Source: Pleurotus djamor (Eukaryota; Basidiomycota; Agaricomycetes; Agaricales; Pleurotaceae). From it: a stretch of 64,000 nucleotides of DNA. Location: NCBI GenBank assembly GCA_029747585.1, contig JAPEVF010000033.1:95-64094 (forward strand), given 5' to 3'. How positions within the stretch are numbered: position 1 is the first letter of the stretch; each line of letters opens with the position of its first letter. The translations under genes were made by a program, and so were the position numbers. This document shows positions 1 through 12,387 of the stretch, piece after piece. The notes beneath the pieces were generated by a model. The model had not been told where the DNA came from. It ran no database searches and saw only the letters and a program-made list of their open reading frames with translations.

Positions 1-1351
1 CACCTNCNNNAAGCANGCGNTCTNCNCGCTGCCATTTTATGCTTCCACCCAAACACTTGGGCCCAATTGCGCTTCAAGCCAACATCGTATAGCTTGATCG
101 CACTATGTGCATCCTTTACCAAACAACGTTGAGCGTAAGAAAGCTCGTGCTCCATTGGGGGGTCTGAGAGTGAATGAACACTATGCCCATCGTTTGTGGA
201 GCGAGGGAGTGGAGGGAGGTATCGGAGGAGAAAAAAAGTGCGATATGTTCTCAAGTGTTGTTTGGTTCGTTCTGGATGGAGAAGCAAGGGATATTGAAAT
301 TAGTAAGGAGAGGTGGAGAAGGAAGTATTTCGAAGGTAGCACTTACGATATTAAATAGAGATGGTAGGCAAGGAATGATCCAATGACCAGTCCAAAGACT
401 AAGCCGGCGAAGAAGAGGCTCAGTTCGTGAAGGTATACAGTTTCGTCCTATTTCGACGTCAGGTCTGGAGTGGGAAAGGAAAGTGGTCGAACGTACAATG
501 ATCAACACATGGTTGAAAGCGTACCAGAGGGCTTGACCATTGATTAAAGCAAGGTAGGCTGAGAACAGCGTGACACCAGTTAGGAAGTGGACGAAAGCGG
601 GGTATGTTCGGTGCCCCTGCGGCGCCGAACCTGGTCAATACACGAAAACGAACAACGAATGAATAGCTCACTATGCATCGAGCACCAAGCCACGGGCAAT
701 GATGGTCTACGAAGAGTGTTCCTATGAGCCGACTTTGAGGCGATGAAATGAGAGAAGAGAGCGTACCCATCTTCAAAACGCATCGCCCACACTGCGAACA
801 GTGGTGCGTGCGTTCAGGTTTGGGCGCCCAGCATATCCTACACCACTTTGCTGGACCGTTGAAATCATCATCCGGCGACGACATCAAAGCTTCCCTCAGG
901 TCCTCTCCGTCATCGTCCCCTCCATTCCCGCTGCGACTATCGGCTCCATTGCTGTGAAAGTCGACTGGTCCTGGGTCCCGTGCGAGACATACAATTAAGG
1001 AAGAAAACGTCAAGAACGTCAAGCAATACAAAACGAATAGATGCCCAAGGAATTGAAAGGTGTCTTGGCGCGTAAGAAGGTGATATTTGACGAGAACATA
1101 GATGATCGAGGGGTGCGGTGCCGCTAGAAGGAAGACGGTGCCTATACATCATGGACCCAGGGTGATGGGGTATACAATTTGCATTTTTACGCATCAGAGC
1201 GCAAATAAAGATGAAGCGAGATTGTACGACGCTCACCGCAGAGTGGCAGATAGTGTATCAGGGTCTTTTTGGGAGCGTCGAGGTCGCGAGGGACGACCGG
1301 AGAGAGTGTGCGAGTTGAAGCATCTTGGAAGTCGAGAGTAACGAGAGGCAT
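1..1351 (-). CDS. DHHC palmitoyltransferase, cut by left window edge
   Basis: Integral-membrane protein S-acyltransferase that transfers palmitate to protein cysteines at endomembranes. Start chosen at 1351 (MPLVTLDFQDAS). A GTGAGC intron joins this exon to a hydrophobic stretch ending in the conserved LARDPGP. The Cys-rich zinc-binding part reads KWCRICWAPKPERTHHCSQC, then an intron, then DHHCPWLGARCI with the catalytic DHHC cysteine near 680. After another intron comes GHRTYPAFVHFLTGVTLF (TM3/4), then a GTAAGT intron near 346, then TTLENISHFFLLRYLPPLP (the TTxE motif) and YDVGLKRNWAQVFGW. All landmarks are in family order, so the gene looks intact, but the C-terminus lies beyond base 1 and the first ~30 bases contain Ns. 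I cannot assign the PFA3 or PFA4 subfamily. Confidence 0.9.
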
Positions 1352-1561
1352 TGAAAGGTATTACAGACTAGTCAAGGCAAAAAGGCTAACAGAAAGCAGA
1401 GTTCATGGACGACGTGGACGACGACGACGGTGAAAGGGAAATAAGGGTCGCTGGTGACGCCATGTACCAAACAACTCCCGCGCACAGCTTATTTGTTTTA
1501 GCAACTACCACTGGCAACAGATTGGCAAAGAATACAGATCACATACTCGGTCCCTGCAATA

Positions 1562-3544
1562 ATGGCATCTGCATCGGTTTTTCTTCAGGCATCATGCTAT
1601 GATCATCAATATATACGCTCGAAGGATACATCATCAATTGTTGAACGTCCCGAACGACTTCGAGCAGTCACCATCGGCCTCGCTTCCACTTTGTCTCGCC
1701 TTGCAGGGCCCCTCAGCTCGACAAAAGAAGAAGACTCTGACCTAGTGAAGGCCTTTGAGCGTATCAATATCAACTCAACTCGCGCCCAAGGACTTCGCGT
1801 CGTGCATAGCACGGCTGTCGCACAACTTCTGAACCATCCTGCCATCAAGTTTGTTCACGGAGATATAGACGGTGACAAATACTTGGAAAATTTGCTTTCT
1901 TGGGTTAAAGATAGTCGGACAAAGATCGCGAATGGACAGTCTGAAATACCAGACGGCCTCTCACAAGGCGACCTTTACTGTAAGTTCAGTCCCACTTTGA
2001 CTCTTGGATAGAGTCTAACCTTCTCATGAGTATGTCCCGGTTCTGTGGACGCCATTCAGGGAGCTCTTGGGACGATTTGTCAAGCTGTGGACTCTGTACT
2101 CAATCCTCAGGAACCCGGGCGTGCATTCGTCGCAATCCGTCCGCCAGGACATCATTGTGGAGAGGATACACCTTCCGGCTTCTGTTTTGTGAATAATGTT
2201 TGCGTCGCTGCTGCACATGGTAGGCTCCTCTAACGAAGTTCTCTGAACTTCCTTCCTAATTCTGACTCCCCGTAGCCCACCTCCAACACAACATCAATCG
2301 AGTGGTCATACTGGACATCGACTTACATCACGGTATTTCTAGGTCTGCTGACTCAATCGATTGATTTAACACCTTGTGTAGGAAACGGAACGCAATCCAT
2401 TGCCTGGCAGATCAACGAAGAGACATACCGACAAACCCTTGAGTCAGAAGGAGGCGCACCGTCAACCAAGCTTGGCCCAAAAGTATACTACGGATCTTTA
2501 CATGATATTCTTTCCTATCCATGCGAGGTACATAAGCTTTCCGACTTCATCAACAAGGGAACATAGAAGCTCACGTCAACGTTCTAGGATGGAAAGCTTG
2601 CGTTGATCCAGGCTGCTTCTGTGTCCATCCATGGGAACCACGGACAATACATTGAGAATGTGCACCTCGAAGAGTATACGTCCGAAGATCATTTCTGGCA
2701 GGACCTCTACCCGAATCAGTACAACCGCATCCTGAAGAAGGCAAAGGACTTCTTAGATAGTACTGGCGGGCCCGGCGAAGATGTCATGATATTTATCAGG
2801 TACGCGTACCGCCTTGGTTGCATTCAATCCCCTCATTGGCTTACTTCCAAGCTGTGGCTTCGATGCTTGCGAACATGAGTATACCTCCATGTCGCGCCAC
2901 AACCGCAAAGTCCCTATCGGCTTTTATCGTCGATTTACGCAGGATGTCCGCGAATTCAGCAATAAATACGCTCATGGCCGTGTCCTCAGCGTTCTGGAAG
3001 GAGGCTATAGTGATCGAGCTTTGATTAGCGGTACGATGGCGCATCTTTGTGGCTTAGTGGGCGATGTTGCCGATGTTGATGAAGGATGGTGGAGTCCTGA
3101 AAGCCTCGACGAAGTACGGTCACATTATTCAATCTCCTTGGTATTCACTCACACGCATTGTAGATTGAGAAGGCTACGAAGAAGAAGCGAGGAGGGCGGA
3201 CGTCGTTGTCCGCGCCATCAGCACCCTGGCTTGCAGCTGTTTTGGAACAGTTCGCCGCGCTGGAGGCCGAAATACCTAAACTGACGCGTAACCCGCGTCC
3301 TTCAGTCCCAGTCGCTGCTTCAACACGACAACTTCGCGACCGTAAGCCACCAGCTCAAGCCTCTCAAACAAGCTCCAAAGCATCACGGGATACGAAGAAC
3401 GCCACCACTACGGCAGAGTCTCCGGCAGAGGACTCTGGTAGCTCTGATGAGTCCTCTTTGACCAGTATCGAATCCGCACCCGAGGACACTCTGCCTGCCA
3501 AGAAGGGCCCTAGAGTCATCTTGCGATTAGGACCAAAGCCTTAG
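1562..3544 (+). CDS. HOS3: HOS3-type class II histone deacetylase
   Basis: Zn-dependent lysine deacetylase. Seven exons join in frame: 1562-1979, 2031-2219, 2276-2332, 2382-2527, 2588-2799, 2852-3113 and 3164-3544. Catalytic landmarks are RPPGHHCGED (paired histidines), ILDIDLHHGNGTQS (Zn ligands) and SCGFDACEHE, followed by VLEGGYS near the end of the domain. The junction giving DLYLCPGSVDAIQGALG is typical of HOS3 proteins. The ~130-residue tail after the deacetylase fold is basic and Ser/Thr/Pro-rich (KKKRGGR, RQLRDRKPP, an acidic SSDESS stretch) and ends VILRLGPKP. In family terms this is a nuclear or bud-neck deacetylase acting on histones and other proteins; the target here is not visible. 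All introns are 49-60 nt, with GT-AG ends. Confidence 0.92.
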
Positions 3545-4002
3545 AGCTAACATAGGGGAGCAAAGTGGGAGAATGAAGATCATCATTAAACACCTTCTAA
3601 TCCTGCGCATCCCTACTCTACTACACTGTTTTCCTGGAAATTGGGGGTACCGGCAACGACTCTGTAACGAATCCCTCAAGTACTCTCCATCGTACTAACG
3701 AATCGACCGGCCAGACAGAGGAGTGGTTGGAAGGCGGGTTGATACAGGGACGTCCCAATGAACTGAAAGCGAAACTTCGTCTCCGACCTCCTTACCAGAT
3801 GTCACTGAGTCTCTCAATTCATCGTTCAAATTCTGGAGCATGATCAAAATGATATTATACGGAGACATTTTATGGCAAAGGGTTCGTTGGAATAATCGTG
3901 ATCTGCAAGGAAACAACATGCGGGTGGGTATGCAGCATAACAAGAACGAAGGGTAAATGGTAAACGTTACAGAAACAATGAACAGTGAACGGGATTACAA
4001 TA
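3545..4002. other. Convergent 3' flank of HOS3 and KHA1
   Basis: About 460 bp between two genes that end toward each other. Short ORFs occur on both strands but show no domain and no splice-consistent continuation. I see only 3' flanking sequence. Confidence 0.6.
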
Positions 4003-7000
4003 TTATACCAACGACGAAAGTGCAGCCTGGACGACAATCATCCCAGAGCAACACCCAGAAGTCATACACGCAGTCGCAACATCTCCAATTGCTTTCCTAA
4101 CTTCCGCAGCGACAACCCCATACTCCTCCATCAACGCACTCACTTCCTTGTGATGGTCCTCAACAGCCATGCGACGAGATCGGCCAGTAACAACGAAAAG
4201 GTTGCTTGCTTTGGGGAGCGCCTCGGCACGGGACACTAAAGCATGGAGAGGCGTAGGGGAGGATATCTCGTCGAATTGGATTCGAGAGAGAGCGGGGTTG
4301 GATGCATCTTCGCCTTGTGGGTTGGTATATCGAATCCACGCAATGTTGTCTGCTGACTCTGATTGAAGGCGGATGTGTGTATCGGCATGGCCATATACAG
4401 TATCAGCGACGACCTATGGGATCAAACGAAAATTTGTTACCAGTTTGTAGGGGTATTAAAGGAATTACTGACCGAAGAGACTGGGGGTAAGTTTTTCGTC
4501 TCCCCCGATGTGTCTACCACCGGCGACGCGACACTAGCCGACACCTCTTCCTTTGCCATCCTGACAATCGATGCGGTCACCTTAGGATTCGCACACAAGC
4601 GAACGACAAAGTCCAATGCCAAACGATCATCCGGCCCACCGAAGAAAGGTAACAGTAGGTGTTTCGAGCCAGTCACCCGACTACCTGCAGGAGCACGATC
4701 CACAAACAACGCTACGTCTGTTTTCGACTGGGAGAATACGCTGCGTACAAAGTGTGAATGAACAAGGGACGCAGGTGCTTCTTCGGAGACGGGGGTTGAT
4801 TTGAACAGGGCATCGAAGGGGTTGTTGCTGTGGGCGGTAGGCTTGGGTGTTTGCGGCGCGGAACCAGTGACTGGGGAACGAGTGTCTGGAGAGGTGTGGG
4901 ATGGGAGCCAAGGAAGGATGATCATATCTGAGTCCTGTGCTTGGGCGTGTTCAACGACGCGAACGGAGAGATCATCGTAAGGGACGATCGAGAGGAAAGT
5001 CTTGACGAAGATATCATGTAATTGAGCGAATGTTTTGAATATCGAAAGGACTGGATCTGTTTGTAGAAGCGCATCATGTTGTGAGGACATCATGACGGCC
5101 GATGTACGGTCGGAAAGCTCCAGTAAGCGCAGGGCGTCAATTTGAAGACGAGGGGAACCATCGTGGAAGGAATGAGTCGACACGGAGGTTCGTTGTTCTT
5201 TTCGAGACGGTGAAGTTGAGCCTGCTCTTGGTGAGGGTTCCGGTTCAGGTCGCTGGAGGAGCTGCACGATGGACATCATCCCGGGCATGTGTTGAAGCTT
5301 ATCTAATACGACAACGAAGTGAGTGAGACTGTCGTCGCTGGAACCCGCGCGAGGTCCACGGACGGGGGTTTCTTCATCGTTGACGTTGTTGAAGTTTGGG
5401 CCTGACGAGACAGCGCGAGTGCGGTATTGAGGGGGATAAATCGCGGTCACCAAAGGTGTTGTGATGAATGTCAAGAACAGCGCTTCAAGAACGAACATGG
5501 AGAAAACTTTCTGCAAGGACCAAACATACGCTGGTAAGCAGTTGTGCAGTCATACTAGTAAGATACCACGGACCGGTGTTAGAATGTTGGCTTGTAGCCC
5601 GACATTCAGGACGATCAGTTCAACCAATCTGTCGAGTACGGGTCAATAAGAGAGAAATATGGAGGCGAGCGAAGGGACTTGCCCTTTACAAGACATCAAG
5701 GAGCCAATGGCACTGGATTCTCTCCAATTGAAGCCAGCTACATAGTGAGAAGCAAGGGAGCAACCGCCAAACTTCCCGAGGAAGGCTAGGGCCAGGATAG
5801 CGATGGTGTATCCCCAAGTTATGCCTGATCCGATTTCAACAAAACGATAGCATAAGGGAACAGAATACGCACCGTCATTCAGAAGACCAAGATCGGTGGA
5901 GAGTCCGGATAGGGTGAAATACTATAACCGGGGTGAGAGAAGGAAAAGGTAGAGTGACAGAGACACGTACAAGAGGCAGGAAGATAATTGAAACCATGTC
6001 CTCGAGCTTCTCAGTCAAGGCAATGGAGAGGCCACCATCTCGAGGAACAATGAGACCAGCGATGAAGGCACCTGCAAAGGGACCACGTAAGACATTTACT
6101 CGCATCAATATTGTTTGGCCATACCGAAGATGGCATGAACACCGATGATGTCGGTGAAGAAGGCTGAGCCAAAGACAAGGATGATCGTAACCGTCATGAA
6201 GAACATAGTGGGTCCATTCTCAAGGGAACCAGTCTCACGAGCCACCCATCGCAACGCCATTTTGGCGGGGAAAAGCAAGAACAGCGTGAAACCAACACAA
6301 ACAAGGAGGATGTAGAGCGCAGTGAGACCAGAGCCTGCATTGACAAGGGCCACACTCAATGCGAGGAGGACCCAGCCAACGATATCATTGCCTACGCCTG
6401 CTGAAAGGACGACGATACCGACCGTTGTGTCGAGGAGTTTGAGTTCCGTCAAAATTCGACACAGAACAGGGAACGCGGTGATCGAGTAGGCGACACCGGT
6501 GAACAGCATGAAGTGGGTGAACTCGACATCGGAGCTGATGAATTGGTTGTAGAGGGGGACGGCCAATGCAGCACCCAAGCCAAATGGTATTGCCATCCCA
6601 GCCAAGGCAACGATTGCCGAGAGTTTCATGTTGCGTTTGATGATGGCTCCATCGATCTCGAGGCCAACGAGGAAGAGGAAGAGACATAGTCCGATGTTGG
6701 CGACGAGATTGAGGTATGGGATTGAGGGTTCCGGGAAGATGTGTTGGGTAAAACCTGGAATGCGGCCTGTGCCAAGGAATATCGGTTAGCCCCTACTCAT
6801 GCTACCGCAAGTATACCAACTTGGACTCGAACTTACCGAATGCAGTTGGGCCTAAAAGATATTGGATGTTAGACGAATCGAGCTGGATATTGGCAAGGGA
6901 TAACGCACCGAGGATGATACCACTCAGAACCTCCGAAATAACCTTCGGCTGCTTCATTCTTCGTAAACCAAGACCAAGCAGTTGGCTGGTGAGGACGATG

Positions 7001-7252
7001 AGGCCTGTATTCATAGTCCATGTTAACACCTGGCGAAGAAGGGGGAACCATGCTCCATACCAACTTGGACGATCCACAAACGGATCGGATGTTCCTCACT
7101 AAACTCGACTGGATTCTTCCCATTGAGGAGGCCGCCCTGCAACGCAACATCAGCGTGGCCTCGGATGGGATGGATTAGGGAATCCTAACTTGGTCTGTTG
7201 CCTGAGCCCGTTTGAAGAGGGAGATCACGCCCGATGAAAAGTGGGCCGACAT
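4003..7252 (-). CDS. KHA1: KHA1-type K+/H+ antiporter (CPA2 family)
   Basis: Monovalent cation/proton exchanger of endosomal or Golgi membranes that controls organelle pH and potassium. Start at 7252 (MSAHFSSGVISLFKRAQATD) joins across a short intron to QGGLLNGKNPVEFSEEHP, the classical KHA1 N-terminus. Exons then give the membrane domain: PKVISEVLSGIILG, PYLNLVANIGLCLFLFLVG, GVAYSITAFPVLCRIL, VVLSAGVGNDIVGWVLLAL (the CPA2 ND motif), AFIAGLIVPRDGG, LSGLSTDLGLLND and SLMSCKGLVELIVLNVGLQ. A long cytosolic C-terminal region follows (about 5400 to 4003) with a universal-stress-like fold and a Ser-rich linker. It contains HDALLQTDPVLSIF and ends GMIVVQAALSSLV. All membrane landmarks are present in order. 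The gene is divergent from the MIF4G-like gene. Confidence 0.9.
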
Positions 7253-7963
7253 GTTGGTTGAGCAGAAGGGCACTGACACCTTTTTCGGGGAACCCTTTTT
7301 ATTTGGAGATGGGGCCGAAACATAGAGTAGGTTATGTAAACTCGTTTCAGGTCATCAAACGCGTCGCCAAGGTTGCGTTCGACCTCGAAGATGTTGGTAC
7401 TTAGACGTTGAGCTCCTCGTCGAGCAGAAGGGAGCGACTGGCTCGCCTTCCCCGCCCTCGGCGAGATCGACAAAAACATACCGGCAGGGCGGGCCGACCG
7501 TCAAGATTTGTGTCGGAGATTGTCTGAGCTTCAATGAAACCCTAACCCGACAATGCGTTGACATGGCAATCAGATCATTGTCAAAGTCCGTGGCATGTCT
7601 CCTCATGTTTCTCTATGGTACAGGTAATCCGGACGCATGAAGAAATTTCTGAGACTTGATGCACTCACTCTGATTGCCTCTTCGCGTGCTTGATTGTTGT
7701 CTAATCTGTCTTATATTTGACTTGTCTTACATCTGGTAAATTATCGCGATGGTCGACTCTCATTGTCAACTCATTGTACTTCTGTGGCTATCTCCGCTTT
7801 GGCACACTGGCCACTCCGTGCTCATAGACTCTACTAACTCTGCGTGTATATAAACCTGTCATTACTGAATGGTACCCACCCACCATCATCTTCACTTCTC
7901 ATACTCGAACACTCGAACATTACCACAGAAACCCCACTTCGAAACCGTCAACGTTCCAGCACG
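7253..7963. other. Divergent intergenic region KHA1 / MIF4G-like
   Basis: About 710 bp between divergent start codons. Short ORFs on the minus strand (7225-7606) lack coding features. A TATA box for the plus-strand gene is listed separately. Nothing else is recognised. Confidence 0.5.
7847..7854 (+). promoter_or_regulatory. TATA box of the MIF4G-like gene
   Basis: TATATAAA lies about 117 bp upstream of the chosen ATG at 7964. The spacing fits the other TATA-containing genes in this window and favours the ATG at 7964 over the open frame beginning at 7844. Confidence 0.55.
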
Positions 7964-9256
7964 ATGAACCGAATCACTTGCAGTGAAATTCTCTACTCGA
8001 CTGGCCAGCGTTTCTGTCCCGATGGCTTATTACCGCCCAGCTTGCGTGCCCCTGTTTATGCCAGCGACCCGAATCGAGAGGACGAGCTCTTACGCGCCCC
8101 TTCACCACCCGTTCAGGACAACTCAGCTCTCTGCAAGCGTCCTGTGCTGTCTGTGGGCAACGACGGAATTCAAGCTATTCGAGGCAGAGTCGAAGACCTC
8201 AACGGGAGCGACTCCCATTCTTCTGCTTCTTCTGATCTTCAGTCCCGCTCTGATCAAGAAGACTATCAAGTTACTTTTCGTCAGAAACTGCACCTTGATG
8301 GTTTCAAGGTCTTCAACCCCAATGCTGCCAAGGCTAACCCCCAGGCTCTCAAGTATTCTTCTACGCCCTCAGCCATGCCGATCTGGTACTCTATGTTCGA
8401 CGAAGCTACTAAGGACTCCTCTAAGGACATCGCCCGGATGAAACAAGACGTTAAGAAGATTGTCAATTCGTTTGCCTGGAATACCAAGACCGTACCTGCT
8501 TTAGCGACACACCTTTGCTGGACTGGTTCGAACTGCAATGGCAACGTACACACACTTTTTCTTGCCCGCTTCGCCGTGTACCTCTACGAAGAACTTAGAA
8601 ACTGCTCCACCGATACTGCACGCGGATTCTTACAACATCTCCGTGTGTGTTGTCTCGTAACGTTTGAATCGTTTTGGGATTTGGTAAGTTTGTCACTTCG
8701 ATACCTCTGTATTGCTTGACCTAAGCTCCTACTTGCTTTGTAGAGTATGCCCCTTGCATTGTCATTTCAAACTGCCAACCCTTCTTACATCCGCGCCGCG
8801 CAATCCCTTACCAAGTTCATCGGAGACCTCTTTGCTTGTAGTCTGCTCTCTGGATCCCACGCCCTCCAGTGCCTTATCAAAGTGATGGAGAATACCATCT
8901 CCATGGATCATCTCGAGGCGCTCGACGGCCTTTTGCTGCATGCTGGAAAGGATATTTGGTATTACCAGGCATGCAGCCGTACCCCCCATGAAGGAACCGT
9001 CACCCGCCTCGCCGTTAAAGGCGTCGAAGTCTCGATGGTATCGTTCGTGTGTGGTCTCCTTGAGCGCGTTGCGAAGATGGGGCAAGTCGAAGACTTCCCG
9101 GCTGGCTCGAAGGAGGTAGGAAATAATGGTTTGAGGTTGCCGATGCGAGAAGAGGTGCTGGATTTCTTGCAGAAGTTTATTGACCAACTCGATAGCTGGG
9201 TTGAGCCTGAGCATGCCGTTTCGAAGGCCCTAGAATTGATTCGAACGTCGCGTTGA
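7964..9256 (+). CDS. MIF4G-like domain protein, orphan
   Basis: Two exons, 7964-8683 and 8744-9256, joined by a GTAAGT/TAG intron in phase 0, give about 410 residues. The first half is polar and Ser-rich. The second half is helical and resembles the MIF4G fold of eIF4G-type translation factors. Key stretches are FLARFAVYLYEELRN, then FIGDLFACSLLSGSHALQCL and MDHLEALDGLLLHAGKDIW, matching the MIF4G pattern of an L-G-E-L-like helix followed by a kdL-like helix. MIF4G proteins bind eIF4A or other helicases and RNA; that role is inferred here. It lacks the flanking domains of eIF4G, CBC80, NOT1 or UPF2, so it is probably a free-standing lineage-specific paralogue. Confidence 0.6.
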
Positions 9257-9827
9257 CGCAGCGTATCTTTTTCTGGACGCTCTCCTTTTCCTGTTATCCA
9301 TTTATGTGTCTTATGTGTCTGATGTGTCTTATATTCTATGTTCAATTATATGTGCTCCATGTTTTGATGACTCTCCGTCGTTGGACCTCAGTTTCGCAAT
9401 TGCCTCAGGATCGCGTGGTACTTAGATTGGAGCCTGAAGTACTCGGTGAGAGAATGGGTGAGAACTTTTTGATTCCATGATTATTCTCATCATTGCTGTC
9501 TCTTCTTGTTTTCCCCTCACCCATCAACGGAGCCATCGCACATCGTCTTCCACTTCTAAGCCCTATGATGCGCCCAAGACAACCTTTCTACTTACTCGGC
9601 TCGACACCTTCTGACACACCCAATGTGTTCGGATTGGCCCAAAAAAATGGACTGGTCTGACGTGATAAANTAAAAAACATCCGCACCCGAACAAGCTATT
9701 GAATCGACCCTGCCGTCACGACACTATCCTATTCAAGGTTATATGTCTTCTCCGTTCTTTCTTGGGTGTATAAAATGCGGACGGGGACCTCAATTGTGTC
9801 CCAAGGTACATTTCCGTCGCCGGCATC
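9257..9827 (+). other. Intergenic region upstream of the carboxylesterase
   Basis: About 570 bp with no gene I can support. A short run of TGTGTCTTA/TGTGTCTGA-like units lies at 9306-9335, just after the MIF4G-like stop, probably 3' UTR. There is one N near 9670. The carboxylesterase TATA box lies at its right end. Confidence 0.5.
9769..9775 (+). promoter_or_regulatory. TATA box of the carboxylesterase gene
   Basis: TATAAAA lies 53 bp before the ATG at 9828, with no competing ATG between them. Confidence 0.55.
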
Positions 9828-12190
9828 ATGTACTCTGCCTTCCTCACCCTTGTCCTTGGGTATCTCCTTGCCGCGGGCAATGTCTCTGCGTCTCCTACGC
9901 GTAGAGCTCCTCCTGTCGTTACTCTTGATTCGGCTACGGTGACTGGCACTCAATTCGGAAGGGTGTACAGATACCTTGGTATCCCTTTCGCACAACCTCC
10001 GTGAGTAATGCGAACCCACCTTTTGCATTCTTTGCGCGTGCTCAACCGTGCATAGAACACACGATCGTCGATTCCGCAAACCAGTTCCCATAGCGCCGTA
10101 TTCTGAAAACTTCAATGCATTCACCTACGGGAAGGCTTGTCCTCAACAGGATATTCAATTGGACTTGCCTGGCTTGTTGGGACTGGCCGATAATATCGTT
10201 GACTTTCTCGTCAATACCGCTTGGAGAGTCGCTCTGGAAGAAAGTGAAGATTGTATGTCTCGACGCACTTCTCCCTTGCTGTCTTCTCGCTGATCTTAAA
10301 TCTTTGCAGGCCTTTCTATCAACGTTGTGACCCCTTCCTCGGTTACTCCAACGTCTAAGCTCCCCGTCGTCGTGGTAAGACGTTCTCCCAATCGACATTT
10401 CTTCGTCCCTAACTTCGCCCCTTTTGTAGTGGATTTTTGGTGGTAGGGTCTTTCCGCGTTAGGTGCTCGACGTTCGCTGACTTCCATTCGCGCGTGGTCA
10501 AGGCGGCTTCCAGATCGGTTCACCCAGTCTGTGCGACTCATTTCCTTATTAGAGTTATCTTTGATACTGACGAAGCCAATAACTCTAGCTATGATGGCGG
10601 GGTTATCGTCGAGAAGTCTATCAGCCTGGGAGAACCCGTGATCTACGTCAGCATGAACTACAGGTATGATCACTTTCAGCGTATGTGGCTTGTCTGAGAC
10701 TAATCGTTCTTCATCAGGCTGAGTGCGCTTGGATTCTTGGCTAGCCAGGAAGTTAAAGCCCAAGGAGAGGCCAACTTTGGTTTGCACGACCGTAAGCTCT
10801 ACTCCGCACCTCCTACGGGTCAAGTTCTGACAACAGTGTGATAGAACGTGAGGCTCTCAGATGGGTCAAGAAATACATTTCCAAGTAGGTACCTAAACTC
10901 TCGCTTTGCGTTCGTAATCTCATTCATCTGAAGCTTCGGTGGAGACCCCGACAAGGTCACTATGTAAGTTGCCCATCTTCTCAAATACAACGAAGGTCTC
11001 ATTGAAGTCATTAGCTGGGGAGAAAGTGCAGGCGCGGTTTCTGTATCTTTACAAATGGTTGCCAACGATGGGAATACGGAAAACCTCTTCCATGGTGCTT
11101 TCATGCAATCCGGCTCTCCGGTCCCCGTTGGCGACTTGACCCATGCCCAATCTCATTACAATAAACTTGTGGAAGATGCTGGATGCGAAGGAGAAATTGA
11201 CACCCTCGCCTGTCTTCGTGCTCTGCCCTTTGATGAGCTGAAGGCAGCGATCAACCAATCTCCGTCTATTACTGGTTATAATGTGAGTGTAGTATTGATT
11301 CTGAGCGTGATACATAACTTAACGTACCCAACATGATCAGACGCTGGTGCTTCCTTGGCTTCCTCGAACCGACGGTGACTTCATCAAGGAAGACGCTCAG
11401 AAACTTGTCGAGCAAGGAAAGATCGCCAATACCCCATACGTCTCAGGTTCCAACGACGATGAAGGGACTCTCTTCGGTTTGATATTGACAAATATAACGT
11501 GCGTTCTCTTGAACTTGTTTCAACTTTATCCCCACGTAACCATTTTGCATATAGCACGACACAACACGTTCGCAACTATATCAAAGAATTTTGGGCGCCG
11601 AGCATCACTGAACCTCAATTAGACCAAATGATGACCCTTTACCCAATGGACATCACACAAGGTTCCCCCTACGACACCGCGATATTCAACGCTTTGACCC
11701 CTCAGTTCAAACGTATCTCGTCAATCCTCGGTGATGCAGCCTTCACAGCGCCTCGCCGCTGGTTCTTGGACCATAGCTCAACAACTGAGAAATGGGTTTT
11801 CTGTATGTTTACGTCTTCAATTCTGACCGAGCAACTCACTGACCGATCCTTAGTGAACAAACGTTTGAAAGCCACGCCATTCCTAGGAACTGTAAGTCTA
11901 CTCTCCCATGTTCTTCGTTTTCTTTTGACTCAAAATGCCTACAGTTCCATGCATCCGACCTCATCAATTCGTATGGTGGAGGCGATCTCGCTGATTATCT
12001 CATCCACTTCACCAACCGTTTCAACCCTAATGGGAATGGCATTACCAATTGGCCCAAGTATACCACTGGTGCGCGCCAGACAATGACGCTACGCGATAGC
12101 ATCCTTGTTCCCCGCACCATCACCTCTGACACATACAGAGTTTCCCCAGTCAACTTCTTGACTACCCTCATGTTGAACAACCCGATCTAA
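9828..12190 (+). CDS. Secreted type B carboxylesterase / lipase
   Basis: Alpha/beta hydrolase of the carboxylesterase B (Candida rugosa lipase-like) family that hydrolyses ester bonds outside the cell. The N-terminus MYSAFLTLVLGYLLAAGN... is a signal peptide. The mature start carries TVTGTQFGRVYRYLGIPFAQ. The gene has about a dozen exons with 50-60 nt introns. Catalytic residues are SWGESAGAVSVSLQM (nucleophile Ser near 11028), SGSNDDEGTLFG (acid) and TFHASDLINSYGGGDLADYL (His, created by splicing near 11945). The oxyanion-hole segment GGFQIGS is also formed across an intron. The C-terminus ITNWPKYTTGARQTM is typical of the family. No broken frame is needed. Exact exon borders in 10250-10620 are the least certain. 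Confidence 0.88.
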
Positions 12191-12387
12191 TTCTGCGATC
12201 TATCCTTGTGCTCAATATACTCTCTCTCTCTTAGCTTCCCGTACTCACCACACTCTTTACTGCCGGAAATTAGCATATTCTATCTACTTTGAACTCAATA
12301 ACGCGCTGTACTACTGTACCTCGACTCAAATGTCAATACCCCCTGAACCCCTCACGCTCCTTGCCTCTTTCCCATCAACCATTTACC

